DNA from: Prevotellaceae bacterium MN60
GTDB taxonomy: Bacteria; Bacteroidota; Bacteroidia; Bacteroidales; Bacteroidaceae
DNA: 64,000 bases
Direction of reading: 5' to 3'
NCBI GenBank assembly: GCA_900199555.1
Contig: FZQZ01000005.1
Location: 1 to 64,000, forward strand
Position 1 is the stretch's first letter. Each line of letters starts with the position of its first letter. The notes beneath the pieces were generated by a model. It was given only the letters and a program-made list of their open reading frames with translations, did not search any database and had not been told where the DNA came from. Below are positions 47,898 through 56,201 of the stretch, one piece after another. The position numbers and the translations under genes were made by a program.

Positions 47898-47929
47898 TTT
47901 GTATAATTCAAAATGTTTTTATATCTTTG
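47898..47929 (+). promoter_or_regulatory. Promoter of the Rid/chorismatase-like gene
   Basis: TTTG at 47898-47901, a 20-nt spacer and TATCTTTG at 47922-47929. The ATG at 47937 is only 7 nt past the box, so transcription should begin at or within a few bases of the start codon. Confidence 0.7.
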
Positions 47930-47936
47930 CACACCA

Positions 47937-49052
47937 ATGAGAAACGAAAGAATAGAATGGGATGATGCCCATGCAGAAATAGCCTGTTTTGAGACGGGCG
48001 GTAATGCCAAAGAGTATCATGTAATGATACACGCCAAGGATGTTGCTGCTCCCTTTCAAGAACAGTTGGAGGCCGTCATTTGCGGCTATGAAAAACTGAA
48101 AGCAAAAGAACTGAATGTTGCTACGCCTGTGATGAAGCGCTACTTCCTGAGCGATGTGGCTAATCAGGGCGAAGAAGTGTTGAACGCAGATACTATGGTA
48201 TGTGCCAAGAGCATTGTTGGTCAACCTCCACTTGATGGTACCAAGGTGGCACTGTGGGTGTATCTGTTGACCGATGCTACCAGTAGCAAATTATCCAACG
48301 GACTGTATGAGGTGAAGCAGGGTGGCATTCGCCATCTGTGGAGTGCCTCGGCAAATTGTCTGAAGGGTGACTCTGAGCAACAGATGTTGCAACTCTTCAA
48401 CGACTATGTGGATACGCTGGCAGAGGAGGGTTGTACCTTGGCAGACAATTGTCTTCGCACATGGCTCTTTGTCAACGATATCGACAATAACTATGCCGGT
48501 GTAGTAAAAGCCCGTAATACCATATTTGCCGAACAAGGACTGACAAAGGATACGCACTATATCGCTTCTACGGGTATTGGTGGTCGTGCCATCAACCACA
48601 AGGTGCTGGCTCAGATGGATGCTTATGCCGTAGCTGGTATTCATCAAGAACAGGTACATTATTTATATGCACCAACGCACCTGAATCGTACCAGTGATTA
48701 TGGTGTGAGCTTTGAGCGTGGTACCTATATCGACTATCCCGACCATAGACAAGTATTTATCTCTGGTACTGCCAGCATCGACAATCATGGTCAGATAGTA
48801 TATCCCAAGGATATTGTCAATCAGACACACCGCATGTGGGAGAATGTAGAGATGCTACTGGCTGAAGCCGATTGCAATTTCGACCATGTGGGTGTCATCA
48901 TCGTCTATCTGCGTGATATGGCAGACTATCAGGTGGTGAAGAAGCTATTTGGAGCGCGCTACCCAGATATTCCTACTGTCATTGTACATGCACCTGTTTG
49001 TCGACCAGGATGGTTGATAGAGATGGAGTGTATGGCTGTTAAGAAAATATAA
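47937..49052 (+). CDS. Rid-fold protein resembling chorismatases (FkbO/Hyg5/XanB2)
   Basis: 371 residues. The C-terminal half is a YjgF/Rid-like domain (QVFISGTASIDNHGQIVYP, NQTHRMWENVEMLL). The whole layout matches the chorismatase group: LRTWLFVNDID, ASTGIGG, APTHLNRTSDYGVSFERG, and a C-terminal segment CRPGWLIEMECMA like the catalytic-Glu region. Chorismatases split chorismate to hydroxybenzoates or dihydrodiols plus pyruvate. The similarity is recalled, not computed, and a general Rid deaminase is possible. It stands alone with its own promoter and terminator. Confidence 0.65.
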   Translation: MRNERIEWDDAHAEIACFETGGNAKEYHVMIHAKDVAAPFQEQLEAVICGYEKLKAKELNVATPVMKRYFLSDVANQGEEVLNADTMVCAKSIVGQPPLDGTKVALWVYLLTDATSSKLSNGLYEVKQGGIRHLWSASANCLKGDSEQQMLQLFNDYVDTLAEEGCTLADNCLRTWLFVNDIDNNYAGVVKARNTIFAEQGLTKDTHYIASTGIGGRAINHKVLAQMDAYAVAGIHQEQVHYLYAPTHLNRTSDYGVSFERGTYIDYPDHRQVFISGTASIDNHGQIVYPKDIVNQTHRMWENVEMLLAEADCNFDHVGVIIVYLRDMADYQVVKKLFGARYPDIPTVIVHAPVCRPGWLIEMECMAVKKI

Positions 49053-49080
49053 TAAAAAGTCATCGAAATAAATCAAAAAG

Positions 49081-49108
49081 AAAAGGGAACCGAAAGGCTC
49101 CCTTTTTC
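49081..49108. terminator. Bidirectional terminator between the Rid-like gene and tRNA-Ser
   Basis: AAAGGGA, ACC, a GAAA loop, GG and CTCCCTTT form a stem, with T run rightward and A run leftward. It serves the convergent plus-strand Rid-like gene and the minus-strand tRNA. Confidence 0.8.
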
Positions 49109-49116
49109 AATCTTTG

Positions 49117-49204
49117 CGGAGAGTGAGGGATTCAAACCCCCGATACCCGAAAAGGGTATACCGGATTTCGAGTCCAGCGCGATCGATCACTCTGCCAACT
49201 CTCC
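49117..49204 (-). tRNA. tRNA-Ser(CGA)
   Basis: 88 nt on the minus strand. Acceptor GGAGAGT pairs with ACTCTCC with discriminator G; U8 is present. The anticodon stem CTGGA/TCCGG holds loop CTCGAAA (anticodon CGA, reads UCG). The long variable arm (TACCC..GGGTA) marks a class II tRNA, and the T-arm loop is TTTGAAT. CCA is not encoded. Confidence 0.92.
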
Positions 49205-49250
49205 GAATAAGCGAGGACAAAAGAGAAAAATTTCTCATTTTGTCGAGCGA
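49204..49250 (-). repeat. Hairpin element with conserved flanks, copy B (tRNA-Ser leader)
   Basis: On the minus strand, TCGCTCGACAA and TTGTCCTCGCTTATTCG flank a stem GACAAAA/TTTTGTC continued by GAGAA/TTCTC with loop ATTT. It lies directly against the tRNA 5' end. See copy A at 256-314. Confidence 0.65.
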
Positions 49251-49252
49251 TA

Positions 49253-49285
49253 GGAGAGTCAATGTTTTTGCGTATTGAACTCTCC
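49253..49285 (-). other. Leader hairpin mimicking the tRNA-Ser acceptor stem
   Basis: On the minus strand, GGAGAGT.TCAAT pairs with ATTGACTCTCC. The arms equal the two strands of the mature tRNA acceptor (GGAGAGT and ACTCTCC). It lies about 50 nt upstream of the tRNA, within the primary transcript. Confidence 0.6.
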
Positions 49286-49298
49286 AAGTAAGCGAATG

Positions 49299-49330
49299 CA
49301 AAGGTACTATATAATTATGAAACATCCAAA
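49299..49330 (-). promoter_or_regulatory. tRNA-Ser promoter
   Basis: Minus strand TTTG (49327-49330), a 20-nt spacer and TACCTTTG (49299-49306). The leader before the tRNA is about 90 nt, long for a tRNA gene. Confidence 0.7.
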
Positions 49331-49354
49331 TTTATTTGCAAATAAATGAATATA

Positions 49355-49386
49355 TTTGGCTATGTCATAGAAAATGAGTAACTTTG
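49355..49386 (+). promoter_or_regulatory. fabD promoter
   Basis: TTTG at 49355-49358, a 20-nt spacer and TAACTTTG at 49379-49386, 40 nt before the ATG. Confidence 0.7.
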
Positions 49387-49426
49387 TGCACGAATTAGAA
49401 TTAACGTTATAAAATTAAATAGTAAA

Positions 49427-50317
49427 ATGAAAGCATTTGTATTCCCTGGACAGGGTGCGCAGTTCGTTGGAATGGGTAAGGACCTGTACGACAACAATGA
49501 GACTGCTAAGGAATTGTTTGAGAAAGCAAACGAGATTCTGGGTTATCGTATCACCGATATCATGTTCGCTGGTACTGACGAAGACCTGAAGCAGACTAAG
49601 GTTACTCAGCCTGCTGTATTCCTGCATAGTGTTATTTCAGCCTTCTGCATGGGCGACAAGTTCCAGCCTGAGATGACTGCTGGTCACTCACTGGGTGAGT
49701 TCTCTGCATTGGTTGCTGCTGGTGCACTGTCTTTCGAGGATGGTCTGAAGCTGGTTTATGCTCGTGCTATGGCTATGCAGAAAGCTTGCGAGGCTCAGCC
49801 TTCAACAATGGCAGCCATCATCGGTCTTCCCGATGAGAAGGTAGAAGAGGTTTGCGCTGCTGTTAGCAAGATGGGCAAGGGCGTATGTGTAGCTGCTAAC
49901 TACAACAACCCCGGTCAGTTGGTTATCTCTGGTGAGATTGATGCTATCAACGAGGCTTGCGAGCAGTTGAAGGCCGCAGGTGCTAAGCGTGCTCTGCCTC
50001 TGAAGGTTGGTGGTGCTTTCCACTCTCCTCTGATGCAGCCCGCTAAGGATGAGTTGCAGGCAGCTATCGAGAAGACTGAGATTAAGGCTCCCAAGTGCCC
50101 CGTTTATCAGAACGTAGATGCTAAGCCTCACACTGATCCCGCTGAGATTAAGGCCAACCTGATTGCTCAGTTGACCAGCTCTGTACGTTGGACCCAGATT
50201 GTTCAGAACATGATTGCCGATGGCGCTACCGACTTCACAGAGTGTGGTCCTGGTAAGGCTCTGCAGGGCATGATTGCAAAAATCAACAAGGAGGTTCCTG
50301 CTCACGGTATTGAGTAA
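49427..50317 (+). CDS. fabD: Malonyl CoA-acyl carrier protein transacylase
   Basis: Loads malonate on ACP for fatty acid synthesis. 296 residues with FPGQGAQFVGMG at the N-terminus, nucleophile S88 in GHSLGE, and later GGAFHSPLM with the active-site His. The rest of the fab cluster is not here. The amylase gene starts 33 nt downstream. Confidence 0.96.
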   Translation: MKAFVFPGQGAQFVGMGKDLYDNNETAKELFEKANEILGYRITDIMFAGTDEDLKQTKVTQPAVFLHSVISAFCMGDKFQPEMTAGHSLGEFSALVAAGALSFEDGLKLVYARAMAMQKACEAQPSTMAAIIGLPDEKVEEVCAAVSKMGKGVCVAANYNNPGQLVISGEIDAINEACEQLKAAGAKRALPLKVGGAFHSPLMQPAKDELQAAIEKTEIKAPKCPVYQNVDAKPHTDPAEIKANLIAQLTSSVRWTQIVQNMIADGATDFTECGPGKALQGMIAKINKEVPAHGIE

Positions 50318-50350
50318 TAATATAGAATACGAACTAAAGATTTGATACTG

Positions 50351-52000
50351 ATGGATAAGATAATCATCTATCAGATATTTACCCGACTTTTCGGCAATCG
50401 CAATGTCTCTCGCAAGGAGAACGGCACGATTGCCGAAAATGGTTGTGGTAAGATGGCCGACTTCACGCCTAAGGTGCTGAAGGATATTGCGGCTATGGGT
50501 GTGAGCCATATATGGTATACGGGTGTCATTCGTCATGCCACGCAAACCGACTATACCTCTTATGGTATTCCTCGTCAGCATCCTGCTGTGGTGAAAGGTA
50601 AGGCTGGTTCTCCTTATGCCATTACCGATTACTACGATATTGATCCTGACTTGGCTGTGAAGGTGGATGAGCGCATGAGTGAGTTTGAACAGTTGTTAGA
50701 GCGCACCCATGCTGCAGGGATGAAGGTGGTTATCGATTTTGTGCCTAATCATGTGGCTCGTCAGTATCATTCTATCTGTAAACCTAAAGGAGTAAAAGAC
50801 CTTGGCGCTGACGATCAGCCACAGCATGGCTTTGACCCACAGAATAATTTCTATTATTGTCCCGGTCAGCGTTTCGAACCCTATTTCGACTTGTATCAAG
50901 GCGAGAAGAATCCTTATCACGAAGAACCGGCAAAGGCTACTGGCAATGATTGCTTTAGTAATGCACCCTCAAAAAATGATTGGTACGAGACCGTAAAGTT
51001 GAACTATGGTGTTGACTACTATGCTGGTGGAATAGGGTATTTTGAACCCATACCTAATACGTGGCGTAAGATGACGGATATCCTGCTCTTCTGGGCTGCC
51101 AAGGGAGTAGATGCCTTCCGTTGCGATATGGCAGAGATGGTGCCTACTGCATTCTGGAGCTTTGCTACGCAAACAGTACGAGCAAAATATCCTGATATCC
51201 AATTCATCGGTGAGGTATATAATCCCGCCGAATATCGCCATTATCTGAGTGCCGGTTTTGACTATCTCTATGATAAGGTAGGTATGTACGACACCATGCG
51301 CAGCGTGATAGACCATCATGCTCCGACAGCTGCTATCAGTCATGTTTGGCAACAGACCGACGACATTCGCAACCACATGCTCTACTTCTTGGAGAATCAT
51401 GATGAGCAGCGTATTGCTAGCGATTTCTTTGCTGGTAATGGTGCCAAAGGAGTGCCTGCCATGATTGCTTCTGTGCTGATGCAGCAGAATCCTTTCATGT
51501 TGTATGCCGGTGAGGAATATGGCGAGCGTGGTATGGATGCCGAAGGATTTAGTGGTAGAGACGGACGCACCACCATCTTTGACTATTGGAGCATCGATAC
51601 GCTCTGTCGTGCAGCCAACAAGAAGCTGACCGATGAAGAGAAACAGCTGTTTGATATCCATAAGAAGATACTACAGATAGCTCGCAAGGAGAAGAGTGTT
51701 GCCGATGGCTTGTTCTTCGACCTGATGTATGTAAACGGACACCTGCAGCGTCAGTATGCTTTCCTGCGTAGAGTGGACAAAGACCTGTTGCTGGTAGTTG
51801 TCAACTTTGAAGACCACGAGGTAGATGTGGATGTTTGTCTGCCTGCCCATGCTTTCGACTTCTTGCAACTCAAGGAGACCACTGTGCTGGCTACCGACCT
51901 GTTGACGAAGGAGAAGGAGAGTATGAAGCTGCAAAAAGATGCTAGCGTACACATGAAGATTGCTGCGCGTAGTGGTAGCGTTTGGAAGTTGAAAGTATAA
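50351..52000 (+). CDS. Alpha-amylase family glycosyl hydrolase (GH13)
   Basis: 549 residues without a signal peptide, so likely cytoplasmic. The GH13 barrel is intact: VVIDFVPNHVARQ (region I), FRCDMAE with nucleophile D259, IGEVYN with acid E288, and ENHDEQR with D351. A C-terminal beta domain follows (about 450 on). The ATG at 50351 is taken over a TTG at 50342. It could act on maltodextrin, glycogen or trehalose-type substrates. Confidence 0.92.
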   Translation: MDKIIIYQIFTRLFGNRNVSRKENGTIAENGCGKMADFTPKVLKDIAAMGVSHIWYTGVIRHATQTDYTSYGIPRQHPAVVKGKAGSPYAITDYYDIDPDLAVKVDERMSEFEQLLERTHAAGMKVVIDFVPNHVARQYHSICKPKGVKDLGADDQPQHGFDPQNNFYYCPGQRFEPYFDLYQGEKNPYHEEPAKATGNDCFSNAPSKNDWYETVKLNYGVDYYAGGIGYFEPIPNTWRKMTDILLFWAAKGVDAFRCDMAEMVPTAFWSFATQTVRAKYPDIQFIGEVYNPAEYRHYLSAGFDYLYDKVGMYDTMRSVIDHHAPTAAISHVWQQTDDIRNHMLYFLENHDEQRIASDFFAGNGAKGVPAMIASVLMQQNPFMLYAGEEYGERGMDAEGFSGRDGRTTIFDYWSIDTLCRAANKKLTDEEKQLFDIHKKILQIARKEKSVADGLFFDLMYVNGHLQRQYAFLRRVDKDLLLVVVNFEDHEVDVDVCLPAHAFDFLQLKETTVLATDLLTKEKESMKLQKDASVHMKIAARSGSVWKLKV

Positions 52001-52007
52001 GAGAAAT

Positions 52008-52472
52008 ATGGCTGAATATCTATTTAACGAACACAACAAGGAAGAGTTTCCACCTGCCCATACCGCAGAACATCTGCTGAATCAGGTGATGATTCGTATG
52101 TTTGGTTGTGAGCGCTCGCACAATGCACATATCGAGCGTAAGAAGAGTAAGATGAGCTTCTATGTTGACCACAAACCCACGCGCCAAGAAGAGAAAGACA
52201 TTGAGCGTGAGATGCAGCGACTGATAGAAGAAGACCTGCCTGTCACCTTTGAGGTGGTAAAGCGCGACGCACTCCCCGAAGGCATCAATGCCTCTCGCTT
52301 GCCCGATGATGTCAGTGATACCATCCGTCTGGTACGTATTGGCGACTACGATGTCTGTCCTTGTATTGGTAAGCATGTGCGCTCCACCTCACAGATAGGA
52401 CGCTTCGAGATGCTGGGCACCAACTGGGATGAACAAGAACGCTCCTTCCGGGTGCGCTTCAAGATTGTATAA
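52008..52472 (+). CDS. AlaX-like tRNA editing domain protein
   Basis: 154 residues resembling the second additional domain of AlaRS/ThrRS as a stand-alone protein. The metal site is HTAEH (HxxxH, 18-22) plus CPCIGKH (CxxxH, about 116-122). Such proteins hydrolyse mischarged aminoacyl-tRNA, often Ser-tRNA(Ala). It starts 7 nt after the amylase gene, so the two share an mRNA. The precise tRNA is unknown. Confidence 0.85.
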   Translation: MAEYLFNEHNKEEFPPAHTAEHLLNQVMIRMFGCERSHNAHIERKKSKMSFYVDHKPTRQEEKDIEREMQRLIEEDLPVTFEVVKRDALPEGINASRLPDDVSDTIRLVRIGDYDVCPCIGKHVRSTSQIGRFEMLGTNWDEQERSFRVRFKIV

Positions 52473-52480
52473 GAAATAAT

Positions 52481-52507
52481 AAATCCTCGCCGTTTAGCGA
52501 GGATTTT
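52481..52507. terminator. Bidirectional terminator
   Basis: AAATCCTCGC and GCGAGGATTT with a CGTTTA loop, A and T runs on either side, between the AlaX-like gene and the convergent EEP gene. Confidence 0.85.
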
Positions 52508-52511
52508 TATG

Positions 52512-53570
52512 TTATAATGCTATCTTCATAAATACCGGATAGTGGTCTGAGTATGTCAGCTCTGTCTTGTAGTAAGAGATGCCCTTTAGACTCTTATCGT
52601 GGAAGATGTAGTCGATGCGTACAGGCTTGTGCTTACTGCGATAGGTGTACATCCATCCGGCACCACACTCTTTGAAACCATCTACCATATCTCCCAATAC
52701 CGTATTATATACATAAGAGTAGGGCACATCGTTGAAGTCACCACACAGGATAACGGGCTTCTCTGCCTGTCGCTTCTCGTTGGCAATGGTGATAGCCTGT
52801 CCTGAGCGGAACATCATGCCCATCATATAGTTACCATAGAGTGCATTCAGCAACCTGTTCTTGTTCACCTCCTGTCTCTTGGCTATCATCTTTCCTGCCT
52901 GGTGGAGCGTGCTGTTGATACCTGTAGTCTCTAGGTGAACATTAAAGATGCGCAGAGACTTACCCTTTACATTGATGTCAGCCCACATCGCACTATTGTT
53001 AGTCTCTTCAAAGAGAATCTTCTTATGTTCAGTGATAGGATAACGACTGAAGATAACCATATCTTCTCTACCTACCTGCATATAGGGGAAGTATTCTTTG
53101 TAGCTCTCCGAGTTATTCTTGTCACCGCTAATCTCATTATACTCTTGTATGCAGAGTACATCAATTTTTTGGCGACGCATCTCGGCAAGGATATCTTGCG
53201 CCATAAATCCCGAAGTCTCACGTCCGAACATCGCCACGTTATAAGAAGCTACTCGCAGTCCGCTCTCCGTATTCTCTTGAGGATTATCAAAGCTAAACTG
53301 GAATATCGTTCCTGAATAAGGAATGCAACTGGCTAGTGTTACGATGGGAATCAGCGAGAGCCACCAGCGACGACGTACCAACCAGTATATCAGCATCACG
53401 AAGTTGGCGATAATCAGTAGTGGCAGAATATATACACACATTGCTCGTGCCGTATTACCAACAGGAGTTACATTACCACCAAAGAGCCCCATGAATGTAA
53501 ACAATGTCAGCAAAATCTGAATGGTCAGAAACATGGTGGCAACATACTTGTAAACAGCTAACTTTCCCAT
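52512..53570 (-). CDS. Endonuclease/exonuclease/phosphatase family membrane protein
   Basis: 352 residues. Two to three N-terminal membrane segments (about 8-30, 38-62, 68-88) precede an EEP domain with GLRVASYNVAMFG, IDVLCIQEYNE, VILCGDFNDVPYS and TYSDHYPVFM, the metal-site and catalytic Asp/His motifs. The domain probably faces the periplasm and could cleave nucleic acids or phosphodiesters. It follows the hybrid kinase gene by 27 nt and is probably in the same transcript. Confidence 0.9.
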   Translation of the reverse strand: MGKLAVYKYVATMFLTIQILLTLFTFMGLFGGNVTPVGNTARAMCVYILPLLIIANFVMLIYWLVRRRWWLSLIPIVTLASCIPYSGTIFQFSFDNPQENTESGLRVASYNVAMFGRETSGFMAQDILAEMRRQKIDVLCIQEYNEISGDKNNSESYKEYFPYMQVGREDMVIFSRYPITEHKKILFEETNNSAMWADINVKGKSLRIFNVHLETTGINSTLHQAGKMIAKRQEVNKNRLLNALYGNYMMGMMFRSGQAITIANEKRQAEKPVILCGDFNDVPYSYVYNTVLGDMVDGFKECGAGWMYTYRSKHKPVRIDYIFHDKSLKGISYYKTELTYSDHYPVFMKIAL

Positions 53571-53597
53571 AGGCTTCGTGTACTATGTCAGTTGGAT

Positions 53598-54848
53598 TTA
53601 GTCCTTAATATATTTCTGTACCACATCGAGCAAGTCTTCCACACGGAAAGGCTTAGCCATAAACTCATCACAACCGGCAGCCTTTGCTTCGCGCATATTC
53701 TCGTCAAAGGCGTATGCGCTGAGCGCTACGATGGGGATGTCGTGGTTAACCTCCTTGATGATGCGGGTAGCATCAAGACCATTCATGTCTGGCATACGTA
53801 TATCCATCAGTATCAGGTCGGGACGCTCGTCTTCGCAGTAGGTCACCGCTTCAATACCATTCACGGCACGTACCAGTCGATAACGCTTCTGCAGTACAAT
53901 CTTCACCAGTTCGTAGTTGCTATCCTCATCCTCTGCTACGAGAATCAGTGGCGCATTCTTCACGTCCGTCTTGGTGCTTACGCGGATGGTACGCGAGTTG
54001 GTGGTAATACGACTATTCTTGGTCATACCTCCGATAGTACCATCGAAAGGAAGAATAAATCTGAAGGTAGAACCTTCACCCAACTTTGATGTCACATTGA
54101 TGGTACCACCCATCTTCTCCACGATAATCTTACACAGAGCCAGTCCTAAGCCATAGCCGTTCTGGTTTTCTGCGTCGCGCGACATATAGGTAGTAAAGAT
54201 GTTCTTCAAGTCCTCCTCAGCAATACCGCTACCCGTATCCGTTACAAAGAATTCCACCTCCTGACCATCGTTAATCAGTCGATAGCCATACGTGATGGTA
54301 CCTTGTGCGGTATGCTTCAGTGCATTGCTTATCAGGTTGGAGAATATTTGTGTCAGTCTGTTGGCGTCGGTGTTGAGCGTTACCTTCATCGTAGGATTGT
54401 TCCATACCAGACGAACGGTGTCTGAACAACGGAACTTAAAGATGAGTTGGATATTCCTGCACAACTCCGTCAGGTCTGTCATGCTCTTATTGATAGTAAT
54501 CTCACCTGCTTCCACACGTGAGAGATCCAGAATCTCGTTAATCAGTGCCAATACGCGATTGTTATTACCCTCAACGATTTCCATATATTTCATGCGGTCT
54601 TCGGCAGAGTCTGTCTCTGCCATTACGCGTGCAAATCCCTCAATAGCATTCAGGGGTGTACGAATCTCATGACTCATGTTTGCTAAGAAGAGCGACTTCA
54701 TGCGGCTTGCTTGCTCCGCTTTCTTAGCCTTCTCTTCATATTCGTTTAGTTTCTTTTTGGCGTTATTCAAATCCCTCTGGGTCGCCTCTAATCTTGCGTT
54801 GGCTTCTGCTATTTTCTTCAGAAGCATTTCTCTTTCGTCTTGGGTCAT
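53598..54848 (-). CDS. Soluble hybrid histidine kinase
   Basis: 416 residues with no membrane segment or sensor domain. An N-terminal coiled coil (about 1-50) leads into HisKA with H60 in NMSHEIRTPLNAI, HATPase_c (about 165-280; NLISNALKHTAQG, DTGSGIAEEDL, GYGLGLALCK) and a receiver domain (about 300-415) with phospho-acceptor D349 in LILMDIRMPD. There is no separate regulator or output domain. It may bind a sensor through the coiled coil. Confidence 0.93.
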   Translation of the reverse strand: MTQDEREMLLKKIAEANARLEATQRDLNNAKKKLNEYEEKAKKAEQASRMKSLFLANMSHEIRTPLNAIEGFARVMAETDSAEDRMKYMEIVEGNNNRVLALINEILDLSRVEAGEITINKSMTDLTELCRNIQLIFKFRCSDTVRLVWNNPTMKVTLNTDANRLTQIFSNLISNALKHTAQGTITYGYRLINDGQEVEFFVTDTGSGIAEEDLKNIFTTYMSRDAENQNGYGLGLALCKIIVEKMGGTINVTSKLGEGSTFRFILPFDGTIGGMTKNSRITTNSRTIRVSTKTDVKNAPLILVAEDEDSNYELVKIVLQKRYRLVRAVNGIEAVTYCEDERPDLILMDIRMPDMNGLDATRIIKEVNHDIPIVALSAYAFDENMREAKAAGCDEFMAKPFRVEDLLDVVQKYIKD

Positions 54849-54872
54849 CTTAATACTTATATATTATCTTTG

Positions 54873-54880
54873 CAAAGGTA
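54873..54880 (-). promoter_or_regulatory. Hybrid kinase -7 box
   Basis: TACCTTTG on the minus strand, 24 nt before the ATG. It overlaps head to head with a plus-strand TATCTTTG (54865-54872). Confidence 0.5.
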
Positions 54881-54919
54881 ATAAAAAAGTTTTGAATTAG
54901 GCTTCTTTTTAACGAACTT

Positions 54920-56104
54920 TTATCCTCTTTTTGCTTTCTCCCATGTTCCGCCACCTTGATGCGTTCTTAAATAGTGTATTCCTCGGAATACGTTCATATT
55001 CATAAACATAAAGTAGTAGGGGATATACGTCAGCTTATGCTTCTTGCCACGCTGTGCCAACAGATAGCCCCAGAAGGCAGCCAGATAGAAAGCTATCTGC
55101 AGTACCCATGCTACGGTGTAGATGGTGCCAGCCTTCATCATGACCAGTGCCACATTCAGTGGGATGAGTGCCATCATGGCAAAGGGTGTGATGCTCCAGC
55201 GAAGCACGCGATGCGATACAAATTGGAAGGCCACCAATGGATAGCGGAAGGGGTTCATCAGACTGCGCAGCCACCAGCAGCTCTGTAGTCCTCCTGCTGC
55301 TATACGACGCTTGCGCTTTGACTCTTCATCCATATCTGCCGAACCGTACTCCATGGCGTAAGCTTCTGACGTATAGGCAATCGTGTATCCTCTCTTAAGC
55401 ATTTTCATAGACATTACGAAGTCGTCAAGTAGCGCATTCTCTGGCATCGGTTCATACAGTTCGGTGCGGATAGCATTCAGTTCTCCTGCTGCACCCATGG
55501 CTGAATACAGTTCACTATCCAGACGCTTCAGCGTGCTCTCATACTTCCAGTAGATTCCTTCGCCTTCACCAGCAGCTTCACCCTCCTGGCGAGCTACCAC
55601 GCGCTTCTCTCCAGCCACGCAGCCCACCTTCGGATCTTGCATGCAGCGCACAATCTCACGAATGGCCTCCTTGTTCACCATCGTGTTCGCATCCGTCATC
55701 ACCGTTATCTCGCTCTTCACCTGACTGATGCCGTGATTCAGTGCTGCTGTCTTTCCTTTGCGCTCAGGCGAATACACAATCTCTACGTCGGGATAGTTTT
55801 TCAGACACTCGTTGGTATTATCCGTCGAGCCGTCTGTCACCCACATGATATGCAGTTTTTCTTGGGGATAATCAAATTGTCTGATATTTTGCATCTTGAT
55901 ATCCACGATGTCCTGTTCGTTGTATGCACACACCAAGAATGTCACTTCCGGTAGCGCGTTGTCCTCGGGCAATTCCAGATGTTTGGCTTTTCCTTTCAGC
56001 AAACGTTTCACACACACCAGCAGATACAAAATTATTCCATAGCCCACATTAGTATAGATGCAGATGGACAGGCAAATCCAAAATAGAACCTTCAATATAG
56101 TCAT
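54920..56104 (-). CDS. Glycosyltransferase family 2 membrane protein
   Basis: 394 residues from the ATG at 56104; the promoter lies just upstream, which rules out the longer frame to 56155. One N-terminal membrane helix, the GT2 domain (about 40-270) with VTFLVCAYNEQD, VTDGSTD, TMTDANTMV and ALLDDFVMSMKML, then three or four C-terminal membrane helices. The layout resembles poly-N-acetylglucosamine or hyaluronan-type synthases. No other polysaccharide genes are nearby, so the product is open. Confidence 0.9.
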   Translation of the reverse strand: MTILKVLFWICLSICIYTNVGYGIILYLLVCVKRLLKGKAKHLELPEDNALPEVTFLVCAYNEQDIVDIKMQNIRQFDYPQEKLHIMWVTDGSTDNTNECLKNYPDVEIVYSPERKGKTAALNHGISQVKSEITVMTDANTMVNKEAIREIVRCMQDPKVGCVAGEKRVVARQEGEAAGEGEGIYWKYESTLKRLDSELYSAMGAAGELNAIRTELYEPMPENALLDDFVMSMKMLKRGYTIAYTSEAYAMEYGSADMDEESKRKRRIAAGGLQSCWWLRSLMNPFRYPLVAFQFVSHRVLRWSITPFAMMALIPLNVALVMMKAGTIYTVAWVLQIAFYLAAFWGYLLAQRGKKHKLTYIPYYFMFMNMNVFRGIHYLRTHQGGGTWEKAKRG

Positions 56105-56125
56105 GATACAAATTATTAGATACTG

Positions 56126-56133
56126 CAAAGATA
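56126..56133 (-). promoter_or_regulatory. Glycosyltransferase -7 box
   Basis: TATCTTTG on the minus strand, 21 nt before the ATG and directly abutting the T run of the upstream rng terminator. Confidence 0.6.
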
Positions 56134-56172
56134 AAAAAAATTCTCCGAACCACAAACGATTCGGAGAATAAT
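56134..56172 (-). terminator. Terminator of rng
   Basis: ATTCTCCGAA and TTCGGAGAAT with a 10-nt loop, followed on the minus strand by eight T. Confidence 0.85.
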
Positions 56173-56201
56173 TTTTCTTTTAGTAGAGTAGGAGTGTGTT
56201 C

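Noticed and set aside
47861..48010. A 50-residue N-terminal extension of the small lipoprotein
   Set aside because: It would cross both divergent promoters and the start of the neighbouring gene, while the internal ATG gives a perfect lipoprotein signal.
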